A DNA stretch of 38,919 nucleotides from Dissophora ornata (Eukaryota > Mortierellomycota > Mortierellomycetes > Mortierellales > Mortierellaceae). The translations under genes were made by a program, and so were the position numbers. Where the stretch lies: assembly GCA_025201705.1 (NCBI GenBank), contig MU616825.1, positions 1 through 38,919 on the forward strand, in the 5' to 3' direction. Below the pieces are notes generated by a model. That model was not told the origin of the DNA and did not search any database. It saw only the letters and a list, made by a program, of their open reading frames with translations. Positions 19,253 to 30,572 of the stretch are shown one piece after another. The first letter of the stretch is position 1; each line of letters opens with the position of its first letter.

Positions 19253-21137
19253 ATGCCTCCAAAGAAACCATTACAAAAGAAACCTCTGGCTGCCAGACAG
19301 AGAGGCAAGTGTAAGGAGAAACAACTCGTATCACCAACAGCCGCGCGAAAACGGCGGTGAAAGCGAGTTTTTGGTTCACTCGCATATCTCTATATTTCTA
19401 CTCACAGTGTCTATGTCCTACGACTGGCTAGCATCGACACCTGCACTTGCAGAGAAATCTCCTGCTTTGAGTGACTCTACAGAAGCTTCTTTGGCTCCTA
19501 GCAACGTTATCACCTCGACGTCAGTTTCTGAACCGCAAGCCTCTGCCTCGTCTGGCCTTTCCTCGTGCCGCAAAAAAATTCTGCACATATCGGATCTGAT
19601 CAAGCAGCGCCAGCTTGATCTCCACAAGTCGCTGCATTTACCGCAGGAGCAGGCGAGCGTCGCCCTTGATCCTGAATGCACGCCCACAAAGCATATCCCA
19701 GGCGCTGGCGGTCGCTGCCCAATTTCGCCACCCTCCACACTGCAGAAGCCAACTTTGCCAGAGAAACCTCCTACGGAAAGGGGTAAAAAGAACTCATTGA
19801 AAGCATCTCTCTCTGGAGCTTCACGTGTCACTCGATCTCGAGCCGCATTACTACAACTCTACCCTCCAGTTGGAGAAGAGACGCCCGTCGAATCACCATC
19901 ACCTTCCCCCTCAGCTTCTGGCCACACTACGGACTTCGAAAAGGGATCTCTCCTTGATAAAGCTTCGAGTCTTGATTCGGCGCATACTTCGTATGAGAAG
20001 GAGGATCAAGGGGCTGCTGTGGAAAGGCGAACATCCACCCCAAAAGACAGCAAAAGCACGGATATCAAACTTACCGCTGTCTCCTCAAGTTCTCCTTCTT
20101 CTCAACTATTGTCGTCGACAAGGAAGTCGCTTCAGAAATCGAGCGTGAAAGGATTTGAGACGAATCTGGGTGGTTGTTCCACTCCCAAGGCCGTCCCTTT
20201 CGCACTGATACCGAGAAATGTGGACATAGGAAATGAAGGCAGCTGTGAAGCTGGCCCATCCATTTCCGATCCCTCTGCGATGTCCACTACTGCCACAAGA
20301 CAGCGATCTCGCTCTGCATTCAAGTCCTTCTTTCCATCCAAGCTGTCGACTGTCCGTGGCTCTCATCCGCCCGTGTTGTTCCGAAAGCTTGCTCAGGCCA
20401 TCCTAGAAACCCCACCCCTCTCGACGAAAAGCTCCTTTTCGTCTATTGTAGAAGATGGTAATCATGCACAAGGAGTTGGAAACCCACCATCAGCTGCTGG
20501 GAGTGCGTTTAGTCGGAAGCGAAAGCTATCCGTCAGGTTTAGAGATGTTATACCAGGACGCAATAGCAATGAATATGAAGGTGAGGAATTAGGAGATATG
20601 GCAGAAGATGAAGACAAGGAGAATAGGCCTCAAGGATACCAAGATACCAGCGCGGGCGCTCCTGTAGCCATTAATCTTGTAGATGTTACGCCATCCTCAT
20701 CTCCAGACACCGGAGTGCAAGCTCCGCCGACCTGTCTTTCAGAGTTCTTGCAGCGAGTAACTCTTCGATATGACTCAGGGACCCAGATGACGTTTCTTTC
20801 AATCCCGGCCACTGTCTTGGCGGTTCCTATCAGCGATGCTGGTGGTGGCCCGCTGGATGGAGTGAACTTGAGCATGACATTCGAGTCGTTCGCAAAGACG
20901 AGTAGTACGGCAACAATTCGAGGTGGCTCTTCTGCCGATGCAGGTGCTAGCCAGGAAACTGCAGCGATTTTGACGGCGCTCAAGATAATTCCGCTGGTGA
21001 GTAATGCCGCCATTGCTCCCCCGACGATGATGAGGTCAACAACAAGTGATCGTTCTTCCTCTATACGGTTCACGAGCATGGATAAAGGCGTGAAGAGACG
21101 AAAGATCGATCAAACGGAGAACGAGTGGGTGAGGTAA
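19253..21137 (+). CDS. Disordered basic protein with KEN box, unknown function
   Basis: Two exons are proposed: 19253-19310 and 19408-21137, with GTAAGG donor, CTCACAG acceptor and matching phase 1, giving 595 residues. The first exon adds a basic start, MPPKKPLQKKPLAARQRGK, to the frame that otherwise begins MSYDWLAS. The protein is Ser/Thr/Pro-rich with basic clusters (SRKRKLSVRF near residue 395, KGVKRRKID near the C-terminus), suggesting nuclear location. DEDKENRP near residue 421 contains a KEN box, and RAALLQL near 164 fits an RxxL destruction-box core. RKKILHISDLIKQRQLDLHK near residues 70-90 is the only clearly helical segment. The pattern is that of a cell-cycle substrate degraded by the APC/C, but I do not recognise the family and these short motifs occur by chance. 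The ATG at 19413 is the alternative start. Confidence 0.6.
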
Positions 21138-21599
21138 TTCGACTTGCCTTATTTTTTTATCAGGCAAACAATGTTGTTTTTGAACATGGTCATGGACTAA
21201 CCAAAGCGCCGCCTCTTTACGGATACCATTCCCCAACATGCGAAGGGCGTGGACAGTGATCGTGCTAGTACTGGTTACATTCATGGGTGTTCTTTGGTAT
21301 AAATTCGGCGTCGGTGGCGAGGCTGCGTGGAACTCCATGGCGGGACGAGAATACAACCGACTTCGGCTATAGAAACTACTAGAGAAACGGAGTGTGACAA
21401 ACAAATACCGCTCTTCGCGAATAAACAGTTTTGGTATACGCGCATATGCAGGATGATGGCCAAGCAGAGGCTGGGGCAAGGTTCATATTGAATATATTGC
21501 AGTGCTTGCCGCGTTCCTGAGCCGTGCGGGACATGCTCGTGCATATTGCACACATCAATGGCGTGTTCCCGTTCATTGCCGATCCTCGATCAGCAACAA
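21138..21599. other. Intergenic, no supported gene
   Basis: Downstream region of the KEN-box protein gene. Frames on both strands are short and lack motifs. Confidence 0.4.
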
Positions 21600-22500
21600 G
21601 CGCGATCGAGACAGACAGATTGACTCCCTCTCAAAGCGGCATAGTTCGAATGAGCCCGATGTATACATGGAGGAGGCACCAATCCCCGCCACGGCACTTG
21701 ACGACACTCAACACAACCAGCCATCCTTCTTAGCCGTACCTCCCTGTAGTTCCTCTTCTCCACCATTGGGGCACAGTCTCGCCGAGAACGACCTCAGCAG
21801 CACCTACCGCCCACACACCGATACTTATCCTGATATCAACTACGACCTTACTCGCAACGAGCGGGAGGCCCACCAGAGGCAGGCTGTCGTCGAAAAGCCA
21901 TGTTCTGCAATGACACCATGCAAAAGAAACAACTCCATCCACAGGGACCTGATTCCACTCTATTACAAGAGATGCGGCATCAAGCGTCTTGTTTTTAGAA
22001 AATTAGAATATCGTCTCTTTCACACCACCACCCTGAAACCTCCAGTGTCAATCAAGACGCCCCCGTTGTCGCTCACGCTGACTGCAGTGAATCCAAGAAG
22101 CATTCTGTCAATGACGAGCAAGGCAAAGATGCTCGCTCCTTCAAGAAGCTCCTCCTGAGTGACTCTGCCGGCTACGATTTTGCTGGAGCGCTCCTGACTT
22201 CACAGCAATTCTATGGATAATTTCCTTCCCGAGGTCAGGGAGAACATTTGCGAGTATTTATACCCATCCCAGTTGCAGTTGGATCCCAAGTCCATTGAGT
22301 GGTATCTGAAAGCCACCAATCAAGGAGGTGTCAATGCCCAGAGCATCCTAGGTACCATGTATGAGAATGGGAGTGGTATCTGAAAGCTACCAATCAAGGA
22401 CACGCCGATGCCCAGTGCAGCCATGGTGACCTGTATTGCAGAGGCAGGGGTGTTCCACAGAACTGCACCGTCTCGGCACCACGTAGTGTTGGCCTGGAAA
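21600..22500 (+). pseudogene. Remnant of an F-box / Sel1-repeat protein
   Basis: Fragments in shifting plus-strand frames. At 22213 an ATG opens MDNFLPEVRENICEYLYPSQ, an F-box-like helix similar to the intact F-box gene at 31 kb. It runs into IEWYLKATNQGG, AQSILGTMYENGSG, a Sel1 repeat (consensus A..WY.KAA.QG...AQ..LG.MY..G), and stops at a TGA at about 22380. A second Sel1 unit, EWYLKATNQGHADAQ then GRGVPQN, begins in a different frame, as expected if the DNA between two repeats was deleted. Upstream, 21660-22200 shows a Ser/Pro-rich frame that breaks near 21910 and again at a TAG near 21998. Sel1 proteins usually act as adaptors for protein complexes; this copy is not functional. Confidence 0.55.
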
Positions 22501-23800
22501 GGGTCCGTTAGATTAGCGACTAGTTAGCTACTCCGTGTGATAGAGTGTACTGGGAGGGTAAAAGAGGCAGCTGAGGACAGGCCCCAGAGTGCTCTTTGTC
22601 TTTCTTTTGACATCGAGCGCTGGTCCTTGAGCTGACCTCCCCCTCCACAGTGTGCGTGTGTGCGTGTGTGCAGTGTCTGCGATCATGGCGCATTTATCTC
22701 TACCAACCAAGCCATTGAGGACTATCTAGTTCTACAAGCCTGTTTCGAACCAAGCCATCTCCCCCTTCAACAGTAGCAAGATGACGAGCGCTCCGCTGGT
22801 GTAGGTGTGGAACTGGCTCAATCCCTCGAAGCCGCTCAAAAGACCGATTTCTGCGTGGTGTAAAGAACAAAAAAATTAATTCGCTTTTCGGTTTTGAGCT
22901 CCTCCAACCTCGCCTCCATGATCGCTCTTGTGCCCAGCGCCTTCTCCCTCTCCTTTCGCTCACGCTCAATAATGCCTTCTAGGCTTCATTGTTGCCGTCA
23001 GTGTCATCAGATTCTGGGATGTTGGGTGCCATAGAGTCGCGTTCCCGACGGACTCCTTGAACCCCTGCCGTAGCGATTCTATTACCAGCAACCCGACCAA
23101 TCAATCCGTCCCTGGAGGGTCTTATGCTAGATGCTGAGTTTGGTGGCCTTCAATTCTAGGCGATGGCGGTGCATCGCCATTAAGGTGAGCAGTCGTATTC
23201 TTAGATGAAGTAGTACCTAGTGGAGGAAGAGGAGGAAGAGGGACTGTCGGCGGTGGTGTCAGAGGAATTGTCACAGCGGGTCCGAAAGTATGGAGAAAGA
23301 GCACGGAGAGCTGGAGTCATTGTATCGAAGCTTTGACGATAGATCGATGCTGAGGATGCCGTCTGAGTTAACTCAGGATCAGAGACCTTGTGATGAATTC
23401 TAAATCCTACAGTTGAGACGGATAAGCTCAACTTTGGGCCGCTATCTTCTCCAGGCAAGAGGGATCCACCACCTCTCTGATACAGTCTTTGGTGAACCGG
23501 GGATCAGGCATGCTGACTTGGTACTATTTCCAATCGAAAAATACAAGCGAGACGGACACATCATTTGAGGACTTCAGAACAGTGATCGGACCTTCATGCG
23601 CGCCACGATATTGGAGATACTCAACAATGACACCAAGCTTGCTGTTAGAACACAAGTCTTGTTGGAGCATACGGACGAGATCTTTGGATCTATCGCCGCC
23701 GCGGGCCCTAGACAAACTATTAGAGCGAAGACGCCTGGCATCATTGTGATATCGAGGAACAAAATCCCGTTACAACCGAATTGAAATATTAACATTTTAA
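22501..23800. pseudogene. Decayed coding remnants of unknown origin
   Basis: Protein-like fragments exist on both strands and none is complete. Minus strand: a coiled-coil piece EGIIERERKEREKALGTRA at about 22973 preceded in another frame by MAPNIPESDDTDGNNEA, and LPGEDSGPKLSLSVSTVGF at about 23455. Plus strand: GIHHLSDTVFGEPGIRHAD at about 23461, then a TGA, then MRATILEILNNDTKLAVRTQ from 23596. I cannot decide which strand was coding. Frameshifts and stops are frequent, so it is treated as relic sequence. Confidence 0.35.
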
Positions 23801-23981
23801 TTCATTCACTAAAATTGGGAACGGGATATTAAAGTCATCAAAAGAGTATTTAACGAACGCTTGTCCTGGATAAATGTTGCATCATCCGCTGTTGCCAGCC
23901 AGGATGTCATCTTGTTGTTATTGCTGCTGTTGCTGTCAGTACTGATGCTGGTACACGTTTTTCGTTTGCGTCGGCTCTCCT

Positions 23982-26900
23982 TCATAAATCTCTGGTCGTA
24001 CGGTTCTCAATGTTATGGTTCACCCTGTTGCCTCGATCCAAAGAATTTTTTCCTTGGCCATACAAGAGACTGACATCTCTGTCCTTGCGGTGCCCAAACT
24101 CGTCAAGCTCTTCTTTGCCTTCGTCCCCAGAATCGTAAAAGTATTGGGTAGTAAGAGTTTTCTTGACCCAGACCACGGTCTCACCGTTGTTTACCTGTGG
24201 CAGCGGACCCTTGTATCCTTCAGGAATGGTCTCGGAATTTGTCAGAATCGTGGGGACGACGACAGGGGGCGCTGGCGGTGGCGGTGCCTTGACTGGAGGC
24301 GCTGGTGGCGGCTGTGCTTTGACTAAAGGTGCTGGTGGCGGCTGTGCCTCGACTAGAGGCGCTGGTGATGGCGGTGCCTTGACTGGAGGTGCTGGTGGAA
24401 GACTACGAGGAGCCTCGACTATGGGCTCTGTCTTAATGGGCTCTGCTAGAATCGTCGTGGGTGGTGGGATCACGATTGGTGTCTCGATGATCTCAGTTTT
24501 GGGTGCCACTATAGGTTCTGGCGGATCTACTACTGCTACCACAGGCTCTGGTGGATCTACTACTGCTACCACAGGCTCTGGCGGATCTACTACTACCACA
24601 GGCTCTGGCGGATCTACTGCTACCACAGGCTCTGGCGGAACTACTGCTACCACAGGCTCTGGCGGATCTACTACTACCACGGGAGGCTCAACAACGTGCG
24701 TCCTAACGCCCTCCAAAGCAGCAGCTGGAGCCACGACCGCCACAGGAGTCACGGCTTTGACCTCCGGCGCGGGTGCAACCTTGGTCTTTTTCATGCGTCT
24801 TATAGACAGTGTAGGCATGGAAACAGTTGGCATCTTTGGCGCGGACAGCTTCCACTTTGGCATACGCACCTTTGGCATACGCACCTTTGGCATATGCACC
24901 TTTGGTTTCTTGACCTTTGGCATAGCGGGCATAGTAGGCATGGTGGGCATCGGAGGGAGCTTTACATAAGCCTTTCCCTTCATCGGTTTGGGTGGGATCA
25001 TAGGTCTACGTGCAGTGGCAACCTTTGCCGATGACATCGAAACGGTTGGATGCTCCCATTTTGGGATTACAGGATGCGGAGCCGATGTCGGATCGGGCTT
25101 GTTAACATCGTCCTCTGAATACTTCAAAACAGGGTGCGCCATGAGTTTAGGGACGGGCTTGTAGACGTCGTCCTCCGTGAGAGTCAGCCTGTGGCTAACG
25201 TTAGGAACTACCGGCTTATAGACATCTTCCTCTGTCAGCACAAGTCGGTGACTGACATCTGGCACCATCGGCTTGTAGATATCTTCCTCAGTCAATACCA
25301 TCCTGTGTCTCACGGCGGGGACAGAGATATTGTGGACTTCATCCTCGCTCACCATCAGCACTTGTTTCTTGGGAGCCGGTTGGCGCTCCTTGTAAGCAGC
25401 TGCAGAGGCGGAGACGGCGGCAGCAGATGCGGAGACGGCAGCGGCAGATGCAGAGACTGCATGTGTAACAGCAGCAGCGGCAGCGGCAGCAGGGACTGAA
25501 AATCTAGCCTTCAGCGGCTTCTTTTCTTTCTTCACCTTTGTCTCTTCGACTTCATCTTTAGCGACAGCGACATTTTCTGCATCCCTCTCCCCTGTGTCTT
25601 CGGTAGTAACGACAGCATTGGCGTTGGATCCTTCAGCGACCTCGTCGTGTACAGCAGTAACAACGGCTTCGTTCGTCTCTTGCGTAGGAATTTCAGGACC
25701 CAGCTCCTCAATGTCATGGTTATCAGCGGCCGCTGTAGGAGCCGGAACGGGATGACCTTCAACAGCGACAACTTCAGTCGAGGTAGGGGGAACTCTCTCA
25801 GCATTGGCAATGACACCGCTTCGGATAGTCTCCGTTGACAATGCGTCAAGATCTGAATCCGTGGTCAAATTCTCATCGCTCTTTGCAACTCCCTTATCTT
25901 TGGCGATAGTTGCAGCAGCGCCAGCGGCGACAACAGCAGTGGCAGCGCGTAGAGTCGCCGAGGTACTCGTGGTGACGTTGTGGTCTGAACTAGTGCTGGT
26001 GCCATTGTCGGTAGCTCCGTTGGTGGTCACGCGTGTGGACAAAGCCTGGGCTGTGAATGTCTGTGGAGAAGCCTCGCCGGTAGGATGAGTCGCCGTTGCT
26101 TTGTCCTTAGTGAGGACAGTCGGCATCTCCAGCAAAGCAGACTGAGGCTTAACTGCCTTAGCGGAGATAGATCCGGGATCGTCGTAATCGTCAGTGACAT
26201 CAAGATCCTCGTCAACTGGTAGAATCGAAACGTCGGAAGGTTCGTCCTCCAAAACCGCAGAAGGCTCAGATGCGGTGCGCGTGACTATCAAAAACAAAAG
26301 ACCGTTAGTATTCATGTCGGCTCAAGAAACACGTTACCGAGGGGACGCTAGGATAATGCACGACATACCATCTTGTTGGTCGGAGTAGGTGCCTCTCAGA
26401 GCCGCCGCAACACCAACAGCACCAATGCTTGCTGCGGTGGCGCCAGCAAGAGCTGGGGTAGCTCTATCATTAGTCGTGGTTCCAGCTGCGGCCGAAACAG
26501 TCGAGGGAGTGCTGTCAAGAGTCGCCAGAGTGGAAGTCGCGTCCTTTGCCAAAAGCCCAGTAGAATCAGCGCCAGTAGCGACAGGAAAAACCTCTTCAGT
26601 TTCATCGTCCTGATCCCAGTCAGCCTCTTCGTTTTCATCCGTGCTGTCGCGTCTTGGGAAGATGCTGTTTAGGGCGTCCCTGATCTTGTCCTGCACGCTA
26701 GGTTGGGCATCGTCCGGAGATGCAACAGTGGCTGCCGCCGCCGCCACCACCGGGATCGCTGCAACTGTAGCGATAGGAGCCTCCTTGAATGTACTCAAAG
26801 TTGAAGCAGTGGAATCCGGGGGACGCGAATTATCCTCAGTATCAACTGTATCGAAAGAATCGTTCGTATCCAAGGAATTCAGCGCTACTGGAGGCGGGTT

Positions 26901-29040
26901 CTCGTGCAGATCTTCCTCACCGCGAGGGTAGGTGCCTTCCTCCTCGGGATACAATGAAAGATCGGCTTCAGGTCTCTTGAGAGTTGTCGCAGTGGACTGA
27001 CGTTCCAGTTGAGAAGCGAGGGTGGTTGGGAATGCGGCCGCAGAGGCAGCTGGCGCAAAATTCTGGGCCAGATTTGGCAAGTCTGTAGACTGCAGTGTTG
27101 GCTTAGCCTCGTCCTTGGGATTATCATTAAGACGGCGGGAAACTTCGGAAGCTGCGGAGATCACAGGTGTAGCAATCGCTGCCGCAACAGCCGCGGCGAT
27201 GCCCTTGTTGCTCTGGGAAGTAGCAGGAGAAGATGAAGTCGCCTGAGTCTGGATCGATCTGGAGGCAGAACTTTGCATGGGAGATGACACTGGGGCCGTG
27301 GCCACAGACCGCGCGGTCGGAGGCGGCGGTAAGTGAGAGCGCCTTAAATTGGGAGGCACGGACTGCTTCTGTGAGTTGAAGGAGCTTGAATGGGCTAAAT
27401 AATGACCCTTGGGCTTTGTTGTCTGATGGAACGTTTCTTGGACATGGACAGGTCGATCTTGACTTGGGGAAAATGAATGCGCTGTGACTCCCATGCTGGT
27501 TCCAGGGTGTTGCGGCTGGACACTCTTGATCGAAGAGAAGGCTGTATATGAGGATGAGGGGACACTTGATGTAGAAGCCGATGATGACATATTGGGTCGC
27601 TTGGCGGCCGCAGCGGTCTTCTTGTAATCATTGTATCCAAATCCAAACTCGAACGGCTTGGGTGCCTTGGGGATATTGGGGTCTGTATCCTTGGCGCGCA
27701 CCTCCATACCATACCAGGTCGTCCTCTTGTTGGGCGTAGTCTTCGTAGGTTGTGCAAGAGGCGTGGGGACAGAAGCAGAAGTTGATGCCGCACGCGTGAG
27801 TGTCGCGTCTCGTGGGCTCTGTTGTGAATGCACGTTGCTAGCGCGGTACGGCTCATGGATGGTCTCAATATCAAGATATTTGCCATCATGGTGTTGAGCA
27901 GGAGAGGGCGCAAATGGATCATGGATGGTTTCTATGTCAAGATAGGTGCCATCATGGCGATGATGGGAAGCGGGTGGAATGAAGTAGGGCTCGTGAATAG
28001 TCTCAACCTCCAGATATTTGCCATCGCCACGACGGTGCGAAGGCTCTCGGCCACTGTGCTCTCGAACGTCAGGAATGGAGGCCGCGTGGTCAAAACGAGT
28101 TCCAGCATAGTGGGTCGGGTTTGGATTGAGGTTTGGCCGGTTGCTCTCGTGTCCGTAGCTACCATGTAGGTCATCCGTAGAAAAGTGCTTCTGCTCTTTT
28201 GCATGGTGCTGAAGTGGATTCTCAGAGTCCTCGTTATATTCGTCTTCGTCTTCGTCTTCAGTAAGATGAGAACGCTTCTCAGCGTGACCCAAGGAGAGCT
28301 CGTCGCCATCATCTCCTCGCAAGGTCTCCTTAGCTCGATGAGGATCCATAACGTCGTGTTGACTTGCGGTGTCGGCACGGTGAGGCTGATTGCCAGATGC
28401 ATCCGAACTGGCCGCATCAGCTTTGGATAATCCTCCAGTGGCGACATATTTAGCAGCCTTCTTCTTCTTATTCTTTTTTTTCTTGGAAGATGAGGTGGCA
28501 ACCCGGGCCCCAGTAGTGAGCGACTGATCCTTCTGTGACTCTGCCATCACGTTGGATACGGTGTTAGAAACTGTCGCGGCGCTAGCGTGGCCCGTGTCAT
28601 CAAACTGGCCAGGAATCCCGAGAGTCGAGCCATGGTCCACATCATAGCTAACATCAGCGGTGGTCGTCTGAGGTTTAAATAATGATGAACTCAGACCATA
28701 ATAATCACTGCGAGGATATCAATAAGTGAAGGTACTGTAACGAAACGTTATCCAACCTATAAATTACAGCTGTGAAGATCTGAAATACCTTGTGGGTCCC
28801 TCGGAGCCTATGTCCAGAGTGGAGCCTATGTCCAGAGTGGAGCCTATGTCCAGAGTGGAGCCTATGTCCAGAGTGGAGCCAAGTCCAGAGAGGCCGCTGC
28901 TACCACTAGATCAATGAACGTTAGTGGGGGTAAGCAAGTATGGATCGATGAAGGTCTTGAGCATTGTTTCATTTCCGTGGATCATAAAATAGCGACAAGT
29001 GGTAGAACACATACTGCTGCTTCGTGTTGCCTTGAGCCAT
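23982..29040 (-). CDS. 1594-residue repeat-rich low-complexity protein
   Basis: Four exons fit: 29040-29015 (MAQGNTKQ), 28905-28789, 28707-26369 and 26284-23982, with GTATGT, GTATTT and GTATGT donors and phases 2, 2, 1; all close in frame. The long open frames alone start only near 28640 at a GTG, so the two small 5' exons supply a genuine ATG. Exon 2 encodes four copies of GSTLDI (18-41). Exon 3 is polar and disordered, with a KKKKNKKKKAAK cluster and three YLDIETIHEP-type repeats (about 275-340). Exon 4 holds four repeat classes: VSASAAA, LTEEDVYKPV (about 21-residue period), KVRMP, and proline-valine units VVAVVDPPEP and PPAPPVKAPP. The C-terminus ends in NNGETVVWVKKTLTTQYF and a charged tail. 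No enzymatic domain, signal peptide or membrane helix is seen. A structural or scaffold role is possible; the function is unknown. Confidence 0.72.
24268..24399. repeat. 30-bp coding minisatellite (PPAPPVKAPP units)
   Basis: Four full 30-bp units plus a partial one, slightly diverged, begin GGCGCTGG or GGTGCTGG on the plus strand. On the coding minus strand they give Pro/Ala/Val-rich ten-residue units. Confidence 0.85.
24514..24681. repeat. 27/30-bp coding minisatellite (VVAVVDPPEP units)
   Basis: Six units starting GGCTCTGGCGGATCTACT on the plus strand, two of 30 bp and four of 27 bp, differing by an in-frame triplet and a few substitutions. They encode nine- or ten-residue DPPEP units of the 1594-residue protein. 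Confidence 0.9.
24856..24915. repeat. 15-bp coding repeat (KVRMP units)
   Basis: Four 15-bp units, TTTGGCATACGCACC and close variants, encode basic five-residue KVRMP/KVHMP units on the minus strand. Confidence 0.85.
25126..25330. repeat. About 63-bp coding repeat (LTEEDVYKPV units)
   Basis: Three to four diverged units encode a 21-residue period containing HRL.LTEEDVYKPVVP on the minus strand. The protein repeat is better conserved than the DNA, so it is older than the short repeats nearby. Confidence 0.75.
25396..25458. repeat. 21-bp coding repeat (VSASAAA units)
   Basis: Three consecutive 21-bp units of GCAGCNGCAGANGCGGAGACN type encode VSASAAA on the minus strand, flanked by more alanine codons. 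Confidence 0.85.
28803..28874. repeat. Four perfect copies of an 18-bp coding minisatellite
   Basis: GGAGCCTATGTCCAGAGT is repeated four times without mismatch, followed by a truncated fifth copy. It lies in predicted exon 2 of the 1594-residue protein gene, where it encodes GSTLDI on the minus strand. Because 18 is a multiple of three, copy-number change would keep the frame. Confidence 0.92.
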
Positions 29041-30572
29041 CAAGGGTTGCACGTCGCTATCCCAGCGCTGTGATCCAGCATCAGATGCTGTTGATTAGAA
29101 ATACATATGTCGTTTAATATTGACGGTCTTTTCCTGATCAGTGAAATATGTCAATATGTCAAGCACGGGAAAGTTCACTTACACAATGGACGGCTTTTAG
29201 GATGGGCTCCAGTGAGCTGGGGCTCGTTTGAGGTGGGAATTGTGGCCGCTTTTGGATTGTTGTTGGCCATGGTCCGGTTCAACGCTGCTGTTGTTGATTT
29301 TTGGTATTAAGAAAATGCGCAGTGTTGAGGTACGTTCGCTTCTGGGAGATTACTTTTCACAAGTGGGTTGGAAATTACGCAGCGTGAGTTGGAGTCGGAG
29401 GAGTGTTGTCAATGAGGTAGCTGTTTGTACGCGGCACAATATGTACAGTATTAGGTAGATTAGGTGATTAGGTTAGAGAGTGTAGATAGAAAGATTGCTG
29501 AGAATGCGCTCTGAAGAAACGCAACGGGACGGGAAATGTCTAGTTGGAGAAAGGAAGAAAAGGAAGGGGAGGGGAAGACAGGTTGGCGTCATGGCTCATG
29601 GGCGCCGACGCAAGACGCGAAACATGAGAAAATATTTAATTGGAGAAGACGTTACAGCACTTCTGTCTCTGAGGTGAGTCTTGAAGTTCAATGCGAAACA
29701 TGTCTGTTTCACTCGACAAAAAAACGCGCCTGACAAAACGCGTCTGTCTCACGAAAATACGCGCCTTATCGGGGAGGGTCTTTCAGAATAAAAGCATTTT
29801 CAAAGTAACATTGCGGCCAGCCAGTGGATATTCAATTTGAAGGGCCAGACTGCGTATACCCCTCGTCGCTACGAGGATCAACTGCTCACTGTTGTTCAGT
29901 GAATAACTGTGCAAAAACAATAAGTCGTGATGCCTTTGATCCGAACTATAACCCTATTAACAATTTGGCCTCTTAGAGGATATGATGCAGGTGAAAAGAC
30001 TGCGGGCCACAAGAGTTCAGGAGGGCAAATGCTGGAGGCTTGAAAAAAAGTGTTCAATGTCTATCGCCTATGAATGACATGCATGAGAAGTGTTTATGTC
30101 TGTGTACGCTTTTATGCCTCATAAATTAGACCATGAGTATTTTTTTAAAATAGATATGCAGCACAATAGGAAGGTAGTCTGAGTCCTTGCACAGAGAGAG
30201 GCTCATTGTCGGTGTAGGCCGGTTTTCAGGTACATGTACTCTCCTGCAAGACAGAGCAAAAGGACCCTTAAGCCATCGCGGTTGCCACTGACCAACCGGC
30301 AAAGTGCTGCGCCAGGCAGAGGCCTCTTTTCAGATGAGGCATGGACGATGCTGCAAAGGGCGGACAAGCTGCACCTCTTGAGGGAAAGCTTGCGCCTACG
30401 CTCGTGATAATCGTGGATAGCCATTATGGTAGGCCGATCAATGAAGTTCGGCCAATGAAGTCCGATCAATGGATCCAGCAGAGTACAAGAAAGAGTGGCA
30501 ACGCAACAAAGCAAGCTCGTGAAAGTGGATTGGCTAAGCGCAATGGATGCCATTTGATTTTTATTAGCAAGT
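29041..30572. other. Intergenic region between two minus-strand genes
   Basis: No supported gene. The part next to 29040 should be the promoter of the 1594-residue protein gene. A short plus-strand frame at 29107-29310 contains a hydrophobic run but no motif. ATTAGGT is repeated three times at 29452-29475, and a cluster of ACGCG motifs lies at 29702-29766. An AATAAA read on the minus strand at 30565-30560 sits just beyond the F-box gene stop. Confidence 0.45.
29702..29766. promoter_or_regulatory. Cluster of ACGCG (MluI-box-like) motifs in a direct repeat
   Basis: Two imperfect direct repeats, starting GTCTGTTTCAC (29702) and GTCTGTCTCAC (29742), each end in A-rich sequence plus ACGCGCCT. With the ACGCGT at 29738-29743 this makes three ACGCG motifs in 44 bp. 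ACGCGT is the fungal MBF (Mbp1/Swi6) cell-cycle box. It lies about 660 bp before the 29040 start; any target is inferred. Confidence 0.4.

Noticed and set aside
23596..23784. Plus-strand 62-residue frame MRATILEILNNDTK as a gene
   Set aside because: Bounded by stops, no splice partners, and the opposite strand looks equally coding; treated as relic sequence.
24160..24970. Gly/Ser/Thr-rich plus-strand frame resembling a silk- or adhesin-like protein
   Set aside because: It is the reverse complement of the Pro/Val/Ala coding repeats of the minus-strand gene; the minus-strand model has coherent exons.
29452..29475. ATTAGGT repeats as an internal telomere remnant
   Set aside because: Only three imperfect copies with variable spacing; not a TTAGGG array.
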